The notes under the pieces are model-generated. The model made no database searches and was not told the DNA's origin. It saw only the letters and a list, made by a program, of their open reading frames with translations. 64,000 nt of DNA from Chimonanthus salicifolius (taxonomy: Eukaryota > Streptophyta > Magnoliopsida > Laurales > Calycanthaceae), in contig CM023540.1 in NCBI GenBank assembly GCA_013350335.1, forward strand, positions 60,469,195 through 60,533,194, written 5' to 3'. Position numbers and translations under genes: made by a program. Positions within the stretch are counted from its first letter, which is position 1. Every line of letters begins with the position of its first letter. Shown here piece after piece: positions 8,670 to 19,295 of this stretch.

Positions 8670-10015
8670 GTAAGTTTTTCCCATTGATTTATGGTTAATA
8701 AAATGGGTAAAATAAGACATGATTTGGCCATGTGATGGTCAAATCTATCAAAGGGTTAAAATATGATTCCTTTATGCTCAATTAGATGGAAAACATGGAC
8801 ATAGGGTTCGGCCACTTTGGATGGCCGAACCCCATGAAATTTTATGGTTAGTGTTGATGGTTTTGTAAGGATTAAACCATGCAAGAATAGGACCGATTTT
8901 AGAGGTCTAAGATACATGCTTTGGAAAGATTGAAAACATGGATTTGCATGTCATACCATGGTCGAATTTGACAAGAGTCTAAACCATGGAAGAAGGTGTC
9001 AAAAGAAATGAAATGAACCATTGGGTTTGGCCACTTTGGGTGGCCAAACCCCATGAAAAGAGTTGGTTAATGGTTATGGTTTTTGAAATTTAAAACCATC
9101 CATTTGGGGACTGTTTTTACATATTTTATTAAGATTTAAAATACATGTTTAAAGAGGGTTAAAACATGGGTTTGGATATCAGAAAAGGCTGAAGATATGT
9201 GGTCTAATCAGTGGAGTAAAATTGGAGAAGATGGACCATGGGGATCGGCCATCTTGGATGGCCGAATCCCATGATATCATGTTGGTTTTTGGATGGTTTC
9301 TTTTAAAGTTAAAACCTGATGTTAATACGCTGTTAATTACATGATGATTGAGGTTTAAAAACAGCAAACATAACCATTGGGTTCGGCCAACATAGAGGGC
9401 CGAACCCCATGTAAAAGAATGTTGGTTTCATGTTGGAAAAACATGTAAACCATAGACTTTTTATGGACTGTTTGGTATATGGATAAGGTACCGGAAGTCG
9501 AACGACGTGCGAGTCGTGACCGGGTGACGCGAAAGAAAGATCAGTTACTGAAGGGATTCGTAAGTAGGTTTCCTACCTACTTGTAACCACGGTTTTTACC
9601 CAGTTTTCTTATGATACTCTTGTTTTAATATATATGTTGCAAATGATATATTATGCATTAACAAATGGCATACAGGCATTGGCATCTCATGCATAGTCAT
9701 GGGATAATGAATGAAGTTCTACAGTGATGGTTACGATTGTACATGATGGGGGTTGCCCATTGCATGTACATATTGTATAGAAGAGATGAATGTTGTTGTA
9801 ATTTACCTTGTCGGTGCAAGGCACGTCAAGTGATGGCTATGAAAGTACATGATGGGGGATGCTCATTGCATGTGCATATTTCATAGCATTGTTTTACCTG
9901 TTTTGATGATCATGTATTATGATATGTATATGCATGTTTTATATGCTAACATGTGGTAGCCCTGATTCGGGAACCTACTGGGCGCGTTGATCTAACGCCC
10001 TAATTCTATCTTCAG
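8670..10015 (+). other. Predicted leader intron within the B 5' LTR (1346 nt)
   Basis: Donor GTAAGT at 8670; acceptor ATCTTCAG ending 10015, with TCTAAC about 23 bases upstream. The 3' LTR has the same at 17515-18860, also 1346 nt. If spliced, exon 2 would run through U5, the primer site and the leader. Inferred. Confidence 0.5.
8800..9410 (+). repeat. Hairpin array in the B 5' LTR (4 units)
   Basis: Units at about 8807, 9023, 9240 and 9380. The second has both arms changed together (GGGTTTGGCC with GGCCAAACCC), which keeps the pairing. An identical set sits at 17648-18250 in the 3' LTR. Confidence 0.9.
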
Positions 10016-10448
10016 AGGAGATTGCAGGTACAAGCAAGGGGAAAGGAACGGTCATTGACCAAGAGGGGAGCTGAGCCTAAGTGCTTTAATAATGGATTTG
10101 GATTACGTTTTATTACTGTCATTTGAATACTATTGTTGGACATGTAATAATTCGTTATTTGCGGTGGTTTGTTTAGGATAATAACTTGTGGATGGTTGAT
10201 CTATGTTATTTATTATTTAAGACTATTACTTGCTAGCTCGTCTTTTTATTCCGCATGTTGATGTTAGTTCCATGTGTGAATCACTATCATGATCTATTCC
10301 ATGTACACATGGGTGGCCAGTTAAGGTTCAGACTTGGGTAGTCTGAACTTAACTCGCGTCGTGACGCCGCCCGCTCTCTTCCGTTGTTTATAAAAAAAAA
10401 AAAAAAAATTAGACTCTGAAATTCTCGGAAAGGGCGGGGCGTTACAGT

Positions 10449-10460
10449 TGGTATCAGAGC
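10449..10460 (+). other. Primer-binding site of B
   Basis: TGGTATCAGAGC, initiator-Met tRNA type, 2 bases after the 5' LTR. Confidence 0.95.
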
Positions 10461-10893
10461 GAAACGGGAAGTTGAATCATCGAAGTAAGATTAAGACGGT
10501 TTCATGTCTCACTGACGGATAAGAATCCCAACTGACCGACTCTTCGGAGTCCGCTGCCTGGGGGCCGGATTAATTTACTTCGAGTGACTCGGACTGAACA
10601 ATCAATCTGAGAACGACAATGAATGATAGCAAAGTAAAGTACAATCATCATAATTGGACAAATCATACGTAGCAAGGTAGGATGAACTCCCTTGAAATCC
10701 CCACACTGAGAAACAAACAATAGGAAATTAGAGATTTCCCCAGAAATAAAAAGAAAACAAAGAATGTTGATTTGGTAATCTTCCTAAACAAAGTACATGA
10801 TATTTTGCATGATCAAAATTCCCTGGAAACCAAGAGTGGTTTATTTAGAATTATTGTTGAATATGTTTGTGTTTGAAATGATGTGGCACAGAT
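10461..10893 (+). other. Leader of B with UUCG hairpin
   Basis: Contains the perfect stem GACTC-TTCG-GAGTC at 10538-10551, a classic stable tetraloop form. The leader is closely similar to those of A, E and H although none of it is coding, which suggests a function in RNA packaging, dimerisation or translation control. Confidence 0.6.
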
Positions 10894-11430
10894 ATGTCAA
10901 GCAATGAAGAATACACTGAGTTATGGGATAAAGGGACACCAAGTTGTCCGGTAGATTTGGTGTCAACTTCCGACAGTATCAGTATGGAAGTTAATGTGGA
11001 TCTTCAGGAGGGACCTCCTGAAGAAGCTGATGTGGACTTAGCGCCTCTTCCAGAGGATCTGATGGATGACATTCCTGAGATGGTGGAACCTCCTGAGGAA
11101 GAGGAGGATGATCTAGCACAATTACTGGAGGATCCCATGGCTGGTGTACCTATTATATTGGAATCACTTGGGGAGATAGATCCCTATGACACATGTGAAC
11201 TGTGCAATCAAGATGGGCACCACTGCCGGTATTGTCCTCATCCACTGGGTGTTGTCTGCCCGTCCTGTGGACTACATGGGCATGGTGAGGCAAGGACTAA
11301 TTGTCCATACATCGGAGGACCTGGATTAGTACCCTGCACGACTTGTGAGGTATTGGGGCACACGGCGATGACGTGTCCTGATAACCGATTCAAGTTCGCT
11401 TTTGATGCGGAGTCTTCTACGGAAGACTAG
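10894..11430 (+). CDS. Extra 5' gene of element B: acidic protein with three CCHC zinc knuckles (178 aa)
   Basis: Homologue of the gene at 1002-1571. The N-terminal about 95 residues are acidic (PPEEADVDLAPLPED, PPEEEEDDLAQ). Three zinc knuckles follow: CELC...H...C near residue 101, CPSC...H...C near residue 122 (x6 in the last gap), and CTTC...H...C near residue 149. The C-terminus is ESSTED. In the C-terminal 80 codons most codon differences from A are silent, so the protein itself appears to have been conserved. It lies upstream of gag-pol in the same frame, separated by 219 bases with several stops, so fusion by readthrough is excluded. Expression would need a separate RNA, reinitiation or splicing. 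It is not gag: B's gag, with its own single knuckle, is downstream. Possible roles are RNA chaperone or packaging factor, or a captured host gene. The function is unknown. Confidence 0.88.
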   Translation: MSSNEEYTELWDKGTPSCPVDLVSTSDSISMEVNVDLQEGPPEEADVDLAPLPEDLMDDIPEMVEPPEEEEDDLAQLLEDPMAGVPIILESLGEIDPYDTCELCNQDGHHCRYCPHPLGVVCPSCGLHGHGEARTNCPYIGGPGLVPCTTCEVLGHTAMTCPDNRFKFAFDAESSTED

Positions 11431-11453
11431 GATAGGAAGTAATAGTAGGGGTA

Positions 11454-11469
11454 TTAAAAAGAGGGTTAT
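11454..11469 (+). other. Internal copy of the polypurine tract in B
   Basis: TTAAAAAGAGGGTTAT, identical over 16 bases to the tract before the 3' LTR (16426-16441). It lies 24 bases after the stop of the extra gene. It could prime a second plus strand, as central polypurine tracts do, or mark an old recombination joint. Confidence 0.7.
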
Positions 11470-11649
11470 TTTTGTAAGGGGGTATATTTTGTTATACATA
11501 GGGTTTGTTTCACCCTACCCACCTTTGTACAAAGATGCAGTTTGAATTTATATAAATATGTGATTTCATGTTTTTATGAGGATTCATGGCATGTGTTGCA
11601 TATTGTTAATGGAAACTAAGACTATGATGTTTCCATGAATTAGGACTAA

Positions 11650-14600
11650 ATGGCGCCACAGAAAAAGGTGGTAAAAGATCTGAAGGGTAAAGAAAAAGTT
11701 TTACAGATCGGACTAGGTGAGGGGGTGTCAAAGAGAAGGACCCGTCAGGACGATAAAAAGAAAGATGACGTGCTCATTGTCACACCACAAGGGAGGGTGG
11801 TACCCCGACGCAAGAAGGCGTCATCGGAACCTGATAGAGAGCAATCCGTTCATGACGAAGAGAGGTCTATACATGAACAATCTCACAATAAGGAAGAGTC
11901 TAACCATTCTCGGCGGGAAGAAGAAGGGAGTGACCCTACGTATCAACAGGACGACGAGGAGGAATATGACTCGTCGTATCGACGCAAGGAGGAGGAGAAT
12001 AGCAACATGACTGTACCCTTTGTGCCTCCTGAACTGCACAGCTTGGTGCAAGCTGTGGTTACATCTGTCCTCCAACAACATTTGAACGGAGGGGGAAACA
12101 TGAGCGAAAATAATGACCGAAACATGGTCAGAGATTTTCAGCAACAGCGCCCACCTTACTTCAAGGGCAGAGAAGGGCCTATTGGGGCCGAGAATTGGTT
12201 GGAGAAGATTTCGCATATATTGACTCTTTTGAACATCAAGAGTCATGCCCATAAAATATTATTGGCCACGTCACAGCTGGTGGATGACGCTGCCAAATGG
12301 TGGAAGGTGGTGGAGAAACAGCAGGCACTTGTGCCAAGAAGAGAAAGAGTTACTATGACCTGGGAGCAATTCTCCGCGACATTTCTAGAGCGCTACTTTC
12401 CAGAGGAAGAAAGAGAACGTCAAATTCAGGCCTTTATGACGTTAGTACAAGGTTCAATGACGGTGGCTGAGTATCACCAAGAATTCCTCAGCCTGTCAAT
12501 CTATGCATACTATATTGTGGACACGGAATATCGAAAGGCTCGCAAGTTCGAGCGTGGGTTACGGCCAAACATTAGGGCCAAGGTAACTGTGTTCAAAGCA
12601 GCCACGCTGGCGGAAGTGGTCAGCAGGGCCACCATTGTGGAACAGGAGATGGCGGAATTTGCCAGAGTGGACAACCGCCGAGCTCCGAGTGGGAGAGGTG
12701 GGTACCAACCCAACAAAAAGTTCAGACCGAATTTCAGCAGACCCTCACCGTCTGTTGGATCAAGTGGGGGCTTTCGCCCCAACCAGCCCACTCAATCTGT
12801 TGCGGTCACTCAAGCATCCCGAGGAGTGAATACTTGCTTTCACTGTGATCAACCTGGTCACTACAAAAAGGATTGCCCAAAGCTCAACAGGCTGTCTAAC
12901 TCAAGAGGATCATTTCGTCCGCCAGCTAGACCGGCATACTCCAGAGGAGGCAGAATGCAGGGCCGGGGAGGTCGAAGGTCTAACCCTGCTGGGGCAGGAC
13001 GATTATTCACTCTAACTTCTCCAGAGGAAGAGGAGGAGGATCATCCTGTGATACAAGGTATGGCGGTAGTGAGTAGCTCATATGCATATGCACTATTTGA
13101 TTCCGGAGCATCACACTCCTTTATAGCTGCATCGTTTATTAGTGCTACTGGTACATTAGTTCAAAGATTAGCCACAGAACTTACTATTGTATCCCCTGTC
13201 GGAGATTCGGCATTGGGACTTATTTGTACTGCGGTTAACACCGAATTAGCTGGACTCAGATTTGAGTTCAATTATTTAGTGCTGGACATGTCGGAATATG
13301 ATATTATATTCGGAATGGATTGGTTGGCAAAGTTTCATGCCAACATCGACTGTTATGGTCGAAGAGTGACATTTAAGTCACCCGAGGGCAAGCAATATGT
13401 AGTTCGTGCAGATAAACAAAGTGGATTACAAGAAGGGTTAAACCACGTGGTATTGAATAATATCACCATAAACAAAGCTCCAGTTACTGAACTTCCGGAA
13501 ATTGTACAAGAATTTGGGGATGTGTTCCCAAAGGAACTCCCTGGTTTACCACCTATGAGAGAGATTAACTTCGAGATCAGGCTGTACCCTGGCACAGCAC
13601 CAGTGTCGTTACCACACTATCGGATGGCACCAACGGAGATGTCGGAGCTAAAGAAGCAGATTGATGAATTGCTTAGGCTGGGTTGCATCCGGAATAGTAC
13701 GTCATCATGGGGAGCACCAGTGTTGTTTGTGAAGAAGAAGGACGGTTCACTACGGATGTGCGTGGACTACCGGAAGCTGAATCAGTTAACAGTCCGGAAC
13801 AAGTACCCTCTACCCAGGATTGACGATTTATTTGATCAATTGAGGGGTTCTAGTCATTTTTCAAAGATCGATTTGATGTCTGGTTATCATCAAATCCGAG
13901 TTAGAGAGGAAGATATAGAAAAGACAGCTTTTCGGACGCGATATGGACTGTTTGAGTTCGTGGTCATGCCATTTGGACTCACAAATGCGCCGGCTGTGTT
14001 CATGGATTTAATGAACAGAATCTTCCGTCCCTATCTGGATCAGTTTGTAATTGTATTCATTGATGATATCCTAATCTATTCTAAGAGTCAGGAAGAACAT
14101 GCAAAGCATCTACGGATAGTTTTGAATATTTTGAGGCAGAATAAACTGTATGCCAAGGCCAGTAAGTGTGAATTTTGGCTATCTCAAGTGAATTTCTTAG
14201 GACATGTTATATCCGAGGAAGGAATAGCCGTGGATCCGGCTAAGGTGACGGCCGTGAAAGACTGGAAAGCGCCAAAAAACGTAACCGAGATCTGCAGTTT
14301 CTTAGGATTGGCGGGTTATTATCGGAAATTTATTATGGATTTTTCCAAATTAGCGTCTCCATTGACTCGACTCACTCAGAAAGGAGTCAAGTATGAGTGG
14401 TCAGATCTGTGCAACCAAAGGTTTGAAGAGCTAAAAGACAGACTTACAACCGCTCCTATTTTGATTTTGCCGGAAAAGGGCAAGGGTTATGAAGTAGAAT
14501 GCGACGCTTTGGGAGAAGGACTGGGGTGTGTCCTCAGTCAAGATCATCGTGTGGTGGCTTATGGTTCAAGACAACTAAAAATACATGAACGCCTCTATCC

Positions 14601-16380
14601 TACGCATGATCTTGAACTAGCCGCAGTGGTCTTCGCTCTCAAAAGCTGGAGACATTATCTTTATGGCGAGAAGTTTGAAGTGTATTCTGATCATAAGAGT
14701 TTGAAATATTTATTTGATCAGAAGGAGCTTAATCTAAGGCAGCGTAGATGGATGGAGTATCTGGCGGATTATGAGTTCGAGCTTCGATACCATCCAGGCA
14801 AGGCAAACAAGGTGGCCGATGCTCTTAGCCGCATATCACATGCATCCGTGGCATGTCTGATCAGAACCGAGTGGGAGATGTTGAATACCATTCGAGAATT
14901 CAATCTATACATTACAAACCGTGGAGTTTTGCACAATTTAATCATACGGTCCAATATAGTCACCAAGATTGAACAAGAACAAAGAGCAGACCCGGAAGTC
15001 GAGGACATATGGGCCAAGATGTCTACTGGCACCGTTGTACCGGAATGGGAACTACGACCAGGACAGGGTCTTGTATTCCGGGGAAGAACTTATGTGCCAA
15101 AGAGTTGCAGGAAAGAGCTACTGATTGAGGCACATCAATCCAAGCTCTCTATTCATCCGGGTAGCACCAAAATGTATCATGATCTAAAGAGGCATTATTG
15201 GTGGCATGGACTAAAAAGGGATGTGGCGGAATTCGTGGCACACTGTCTAACTTGTCAACAAGTTAAGACTGAACACCAAAAGCCACCAGGGTTGCTCAAA
15301 CACTTAGCCGTGCCAGAATGGAAATGGGAACATATTTCCATGGACTTTGTATCCGGGTTGCCGAGGTCTTCAAAGGGTAATGACGCCATTTGGGTCGTAG
15401 TCGACCGGCTGACCAAGTCTGCACATTTCATTCCTATCAAGATGACGGATTCGTCTGAGACGTTGGGTCGGCGTTATATTAAAGAGATCATTCGACTACA
15501 TGGTATTCCCCGAACGATAGTATCGGACAGAGATGGCCGTTTTACTGGCAGAGTATGGCAAAGCATGCAGACAGCCATGGGGACTGAGCTATTGACTAGC
15601 ACCGCATTCCATCCACAGACTGATGGTCAGTCTGAAAGAACAATACAAACCTTGGAAGACATGCTGAGAGCGTGTATGTTAGATTTCAAAGGAGGATGGG
15701 AGGACCACTTACCATTGGTGGAGTTCTCCTATAATAACAGCTATCAGGCAAGCCTTCAAATGGCTCCTTATGAGGCTTTATATGGTAGACCGTGTAGGTC
15801 ACCGGTATGTTGGACAGAGGCAGGTGAGCCTGCATTGATCGGACCAGAACTAGTCGCAGAAACTACTGCACAAATTAAGTTGATACGTCAACACTTGTTG
15901 ACTGCACAGAGTCGGCAGAAGAGCTATGCTGATAAAAGGAGACGGTTTCTGGAATTTGAAGTGGGAGACTTGGTGTTTCTAAAAGTCTCACCACGGAAGG
16001 GACATATGAGGTTTGGCAAGAAAGGAAAACTGTCGCCAAGATATGTGGGACCATTTTCCATCATAAGAAGGATGGGGGATGTAGCTTACCAATTAGCACT
16101 TCCATCGCAATTAGCAGCTCTACACGATGTGTTCCACGAGTCGATGCTAAGGAAATACAATCCGGATCCGTCCCATGTTTTAAATGTTCAAGATATTGAA
16201 GTACAAAGCGACGTGACGTACGTCGAGAAGCCGGTCAGAATAGTGGAGACCGAACAAAGGGTGTTGCGAAACAGAGCGATTCAGTTCGTAAAAGTGGTAT
16301 GGGACCGTCATGGTGTTGAAGAGGCCACATGGGAACTTGAATCGGAGATGAGAACAGCTCACCCCGAATTGTTTGTGTAA
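11650..16380 (+). CDS. Gag-Pol polyprotein of element B (1576 aa, Ty3/gypsy chromovirus, Tekay/Del-like)
   Basis: A single open frame coding for capsid, replication and integration functions. Residues 1-120 are basic then acidic and of low complexity; the gag core is about 165-330 (PPYFKG, WWK, TWEQF, YFPEEE, EYHQEF). A CCHC knuckle lies at 396-409 (CFHC...H...C). The protease motif is LFDSGA with D484. RT is about 650-830 with FIDD (D805, D806). RNase H follows with D952, in the context CDALGEG where E and H have CDASGEG. Integrase has H1162/H1169-C1199/C1202 and the catalytic triad D1232, D1293, E1329 (D-x35-E). The C-terminal chromodomain is about 1525-1576 ([21 protein letters not shown]). 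Gag and pol share one frame without a shift, usual for this lineage. The ATG is chosen because it begins the open stretch after several in-frame stops. The only suspicious change is the Ser-to-Leu beside the RNase H aspartate. Confidence 0.96.
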   Translation: MAPQKKVVKDLKGKEKVLQIGLGEGVSKRRTRQDDKKKDDVLIVTPQGRVVPRRKKASSEPDREQSVHDEERSIHEQSHNKEESNHSRREEEGSDPTYQQDDEEEYDSSYRRKEEENSNMTVPFVPPELHSLVQAVVTSVLQQHLNGGGNMSENNDRNMVRDFQQQRPPYFKGREGPIGAENWLEKISHILTLLNIKSHAHKILLATSQLVDDAAKWWKVVEKQQALVPRRERVTMTWEQFSATFLERYFPEEERERQIQAFMTLVQGSMTVAEYHQEFLSLSIYAYYIVDTEYRKARKFERGLRPNIRAKVTVFKAATLAEVVSRATIVEQEMAEFARVDNRRAPSGRGGYQPNKKFRPNFSRPSPSVGSSGGFRPNQPTQSVAVTQASRGVNTCFHCDQPGHYKKDCPKLNRLSNSRGSFRPPARPAYSRGGRMQGRGGRRSNPAGAGRLFTLTSPEEEEEDHPVIQGMAVVSSSYAYALFDSGASHSFIAASFISATGTLVQRLATELTIVSPVGDSALGLICTAVNTELAGLRFEFNYLVLDMSEYDIIFGMDWLAKFHANIDCYGRRVTFKSPEGKQYVVRADKQSGLQEGLNHVVLNNITINKAPVTELPEIVQEFGDVFPKELPGLPPMREINFEIRLYPGTAPVSLPHYRMAPTEMSELKKQIDELLRLGCIRNSTSSWGAPVLFVKKKDGSLRMCVDYRKLNQLTVRNKYPLPRIDDLFDQLRGSSHFSKIDLMSGYHQIRVREEDIEKTAFRTRYGLFEFVVMPFGLTNAPAVFMDLMNRIFRPYLDQFVIVFIDDILIYSKSQEEHAKHLRIVLNILRQNKLYAKASKCEFWLSQVNFLGHVISEEGIAVDPAKVTAVKDWKAPKNVTEICSFLGLAGYYRKFIMDFSKLASPLTRLTQKGVKYEWSDLCNQRFEELKDRLTTAPILILPEKGKGYEVECDALGEGLGCVLSQDHRVVAYGSRQLKIHERLYPTHDLELAAVVFALKSWRHYLYGEKFEVYSDHKSLKYLFDQKELNLRQRRWMEYLADYEFELRYHPGKANKVADALSRISHASVACLIRTEWEMLNTIREFNLYITNRGVLHNLIIRSNIVTKIEQEQRADPEVEDIWAKMSTGTVVPEWELRPGQGLVFRGRTYVPKSCRKELLIEAHQSKLSIHPGSTKMYHDLKRHYWWHGLKRDVAEFVAHCLTCQQVKTEHQKPPGLLKHLAVPEWKWEHISMDFVSGLPRSSKGNDAIWVVVDRLTKSAHFIPIKMTDSSETLGRRYIKEIIRLHGIPRTIVSDRDGRFTGRVWQSMQTAMGTELLTSTAFHPQTDGQSERTIQTLEDMLRACMLDFKGGWEDHLPLVEFSYNNSYQASLQMAPYEALYGRPCRSPVCWTEAGEPALIGPELVAETTAQIKLIRQHLLTAQSRQKSYADKRRRFLEFEVGDLVFLKVSPRKGHMRFGKKGKLSPRYVGPFSIIRRMGDVAYQLALPSQLAALHDVFHESMLRKYNPDPSHVLNVQDIEVQSDVTYVEKPVRIVETEQRVLRNRAIQFVKVVWDRHGVEEATWELESEMRTAHPELFV

Positions 16381-16425
16381 TTTAATTTGAGAACCCTACT
16401 TCACTCGATTTTCGGGACGAAAATT

Positions 16426-16443
16426 TTAAAAAGAGGGTTATAT
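16426..16443 (+). other. Polypurine tract of B
   Basis: TTAAAAAGAGGGTTATAT ending exactly at the 3' LTR. It is preceded by the TTTTCGGGACGAAAA inverted repeat common to the elements here. Confidence 0.92.
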
Positions 16444-19295
16444 TGTAACACCCCAATTTCTCAATGAAGTGGAAAATTACCAAAATGCCCCTGAGTTGTT
16501 AAATTAATTATTTTGTGATGTTAAGTAAGGAAATAGTGGGGCCCATTGCTCAAAATAAAATCATATGAGCACATTATGAATGTTAAGTTTTATTGGTTGG
16601 GTAATTTTCATCATTTGGGTCAAAAATGGCTAAATGGGTCAAAGGGCCCAAATGGGGCCCATCGGGTCTTGCTGGGTTATTTGACCATTTTGTGATTTTA
16701 AATTAAAAGGGGTTAAGCCTATTTGATTGGAAATCAAGTGGAGGAAAAATGGGTAGGCTTGATCCATATGTAAAAACCAATTAAAAATGACCAAAATACC
16801 ATAAATGGGTCATGTTGTCAAAACGGGTCAAGGAGCTAAAAGTGGACCCAACGGGTCGAGTTGACTATTGTTGACCGTGTGAACCCTCAAGGGAGCTCAA
16901 ACACGATTCAAATCAGTTGAGTGGGATGGAGGTGAGTTGGAATTAAATCAAAAGGTGAGTTAACTCATATGCATGAAATGAAATGCATTAAATGTGATGA
17001 GTTGGGTTGGAATAAAAATACCTTGAGTTGAGTAAGTGAAAATGGAAACTCAAGGGGCTGTAAATTCAGTGAGTCCAAGGGGAATTGGAAGAGTTTAGCT
17101 GGTCTCAAATCAGCCAAAACAAGTCCCACACGTTGGGGACTTGTTTTGGTGAGTTCCATGGTAAATATTAAATATAAGTGCATGGGTTTGAGGTGGGTTG
17201 CTTGGGGATTTGAATGGCTGCATTGGTAGCTGCCAAGGGGTGCCTTGGATGGCACCCAATGCCCACCGTTTTGAGCAAGAAATTATGAGGAATTGAGAGG
17301 TTTTTGGGGCTGAACTACAAAAGAACAATAAACACCCATGGTTGGCCGTTTTTGTCAAAGGAAACCCAATTTTTCCCATCTCTTTCACCCTCTCTTCAAT
17401 TGGTGTTCTTGGCTGGAACAGCAGAGGCTTTTGGTACCAAATATTCAAGCATACAATCAGCAAGGAGTTAAGGAAACAAGGATTAAAAGTCAAGAGCAAA
17501 AGGCAAAGAAAGTGGTAAGTTTTTCCCATTGATTTATGGTTAATAAAATGGGTAAAATAAGACATGATTTGGCCATGTGATGGTCAAATCTATCAAAGGG
17601 TTAAAATATGATTCCTTTATGCTCAATTAGATGGAAAACATGGACATAGGGTTCGGCCACTTTGGATGGCCGAACCCCATGAAATTTTATGGTTAGTGTT
17701 GATGGTTTTGTAAGGATTAAACCATGCAAGAATAGGACCGATTTTAGAGGTCTAAGATACATGCTTTGGAAAGATTGAAAACATGGATTTGCATGTCATA
17801 CCATGGTCGAATTTGACAAGAGTCTAAACCATGGAAGAAGGTGTCAAAAGAAATGAAATGAACCATTGGGTTTGGCCACTTTGGGTGGCCAAACCCCATG
17901 AAAAGAGTTGGTTAATGGTTATGGTTTTTGAAATTTAAAACCATCCATTTGGGGACTGTTTTTACATATTTTATTAAGATTTAAAATACATGTTTAAAGA
18001 GGGTTAAAACATGGGTTTGGATATCAGAAAAGGCTGAAGATATGTGGTCTAATCAGTGGAGTAAAATTGGAGAAGATGGACCATGGGGATCGGCCATCTT
18101 GGATGGCCGAATCCCATGATATCATGTTGGTTTTTGGATGGTTTCTTTTAAAGTTAAAACCTGATGTTAATACGCTGTTAATTACATGATGATTGAGGTT
18201 TAAAAACAGCAAACATAACCATTGGGTTCGGCCAACATAGAGGGCCGAACCCCATGTAAAAGAATGTTGGTTTCATGTTGGAAAAACATGTAAACCATAG
18301 ACTTTTTATGGACTGTTTGGTATATGGATAAGGTACCGGAAGTCGAACGACGTGCGAGTCGTGACCGGGTGACGCGAAAGAAAGATCAGTTACTGAAGGG
18401 ATTCGTAAGTAGGTTTCCTACCTACTTGTAACCACGGTTTTTACCCAGTTTTCTTATGATACTCTTGTTTTAATATATATGTTGCAAATGATATATTATG
18501 CATTAACAAATGGCATACAGGCATTGGCATCTCATGCATAGTCATGGGATAATGAATGAAGTTCTACAGTGATGGTTACGATTGTACATGATGGGGGTTG
18601 CCCATTGCATGTACATATTGTATAGAAGAGATGAATGTTGTTGTAATTTACCTTGTCGGTGCAAGGCACGTCAAGTGATGGCTATGAAAGTACATGATGG
18701 GGGATGCTCATTGCATGTGCATATTTCATAGCATTGTTTTACCTGTTTTGATGATCATGTATTATGATATGTATATGCATGTTTTATATGCTAACATGTG
18801 GTAGCCCTGATTCGGGAACCTACTGGGCGCGTTGATCTAACGCCCTAATTCTATCTTCAGAGGAGATTGCAGGTACAAGCAAGGGGAAAGGAAAGGTCAT
18901 TGACCAAGAGGGGAGCTGAGCCTAAGTGCTTTAATAATGGATTTGGATTACGTTTTATTACTGTCATTTGAATACTATTGTTGGACATGTAATAATTCGT
19001 TATTTGCGGTGGTTTGTTTAGGATAATAACTTGTGGATGGTTGATCTATGTTATTTATTATTTAAGACTATTACTTGCTAGCTCGTCTTTTTATTCCGCA
19101 TGTTGATGTTAGTTCCATGTGTGAATCACTATCATGATCTATTCCATGTACACATGGGTGGCCAGTTAAGGTTCAGACTTGGGTAGTCTGAACTTAACTC
19201 GCGTCGTGACGCCGCCCGCTCTCTTCCGTTGTTTATAAAAAAAAAAAAAAAAAAAAATTAGACTCTGAAATTCTCGGAAAGGGCTGGGCGTTACA
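16444..19295 (+). mobile_element. 3' LTR of B (2852 bp)
   Basis: Nearly identical to the 5' LTR. The poly-A run near the end is longer, and about ten substitutions are visible, for example the donor context GTGGTAAGT here against GTTGTAAGT in the 5' LTR. The predicted intron is at 17515-18860 and the hairpins at 17648-18250. Confidence 0.94.

Larger units (their letters stand above)
7598..10446 (+). mobile_element. 5' LTR of B (2849 bp)
   Basis: Collinear with the 3' LTR (16444-19295). It contains the hairpin array, the GTAGGTTTCCTAC palindrome (9564-9576), the branch-point-like hairpin (9980-10000), and a long U5 hairpin (AGTTAAGGTTCAGACT with its complement, about 10318-10353) next to GCGTCGTGACGC. 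Then come an A-run and the end TTACA. Confidence 0.93.
7598..19295 (+). mobile_element. Element B: complete, young chromovirus with an extra 5' gene
   Basis: 11,698 bp bounded by TGTAACACCCC and GGGCGTTACA and flanked by the perfect duplication GCTGA (7593-7597, 19296-19300) in LTR X. Order: 5' LTR, initiator-Met primer site, leader hairpin, extra zinc-knuckle gene, internal polypurine copy, gag-pol, polypurine tract, 3' LTR. The two LTRs differ at about ten single-base sites by eye plus an A-run length (2849 and 2852 bp). Insertion is therefore recent, and the copy is potentially still competent. Confidence 0.95.

Noticed and set aside
12510..15440. Minus-strand frames of 60-143 codons across gag-pol of B
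   Set aside because: Shadows of the well-supported plus-strand gag-pol; none has a recognisable domain.
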